Positions 63,965 through 64,000 of a DNA stretch of 64,000 nt are shown piece by piece. The translations under genes were made by a program, and so were the position numbers. Location of the stretch: the NCBI GenBank assembly GCA_964398945.1, contig CAYNOT010000014.1, positions 1-64,000 of the forward strand, written 5' to 3'. Under the pieces are notes generated by a model. The model was given only the letters and a program-made list of their open reading frames with translations. It was not told the origin of the DNA and searched no databases. The number at the start of each line of letters is the position of its first letter. Position 1 is the stretch's first letter. This DNA is from JBGTGG01 sp964398945. Its GTDB lineage: Bacteria > Bacteroidota > Bacteroidia > Cytophagales > Cyclobacteriaceae.

Positions 63965-64000
63965 AATGGGTTAGACAAGGGGATGCGCCAACGTTGGAGA

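Overview
The window reads as chromosomal DNA of a Bacteroidota bacterium, most likely of the Cytophagales type. The signs are TonB-dependent receptors with carboxypeptidase-regulatory-like N-termini, PorT-like outer-membrane barrels, many Sec or lipoprotein signal peptides, LytS/LytTR and TPR-histidine-kinase signalling, DUF4136, META, DUF4260, DUF2490 and DUF1080 proteins, moderate to low GC, and few recognisable Shine-Dalgarno sites. I see no rRNA, CRISPR array, prophage or transposase-type insertion sequence. There is one tRNA gene, tRNA-Ala(GGC).

Layout. 0.1-3.7 kb: a large envelope protein and an outer-membrane barrel. 3.8-7.7 kb: a minus-strand run of SDR, bioF, bioD and bioA for biotin synthesis. 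7.8-12.2 kb: an OmpA-like lipoprotein, a small PLDc_N membrane protein that looks frameshifted, and a 1049-residue BNR-repeat secreted protein. 12.4-17.1 kb: an MFS transporter and two signalling proteins joined by an ATGA overlap. 17.2-19.6 kb: type II glutamine synthetase and an ammonium transporter. 19.9-24.2 kb: a secreted amidohydrolase, an AsmA-like protein and a TPR lipoprotein. 24.2-29.2 kb: DUF4260, asparagine synthetase, a DUF1080 lipoprotein and a GlcD-type oxidase, with repeat-rich spacers. 29.2-32.8 kb: NlpC/P60, glycosylasparaginase, CutC, a META lipoprotein, a DUF559 nuclease gene bounded by inverted repeats, and DoxX. 32.9-37.8 kb: a TonB-type receptor with an extra C-terminal domain, divergent from a LytS/LytTR pair. 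37.8-44.4 kb: small envelope proteins, including three DUF4136 lipoproteins, and tRNA-Ala. 44.5-50.2 kb: an AcrA-AcrB-OprM-type RND efflux operon. 50.5-53.5 kb: outer-membrane proteins and a gene fragment. 53.5-57.0 kb: an AI-2E family permease and an MscS channel. 57.1-60.1 kb: a K+ channel and a TonB receptor behind a perfect palindrome. 60.3-64.0 kb: a DUF427 remnant, a class A beta-lactamase-like hydrolase, an OsmC protein, and a WYL regulator fused to a phytanoyl-CoA-dioxygenase-like domain.

Most of the window is ordinary housekeeping and envelope biology. The most unusual items are the WYL-dioxygenase fusion (62108-63835), the DUF559 cassette with inverted-repeat ends (31858-32388), the receptor with an appended C-terminal domain (32888-35749), and several decayed or frameshifted genes. 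No search was run. Family names come from recognising motifs in the translated sequence.
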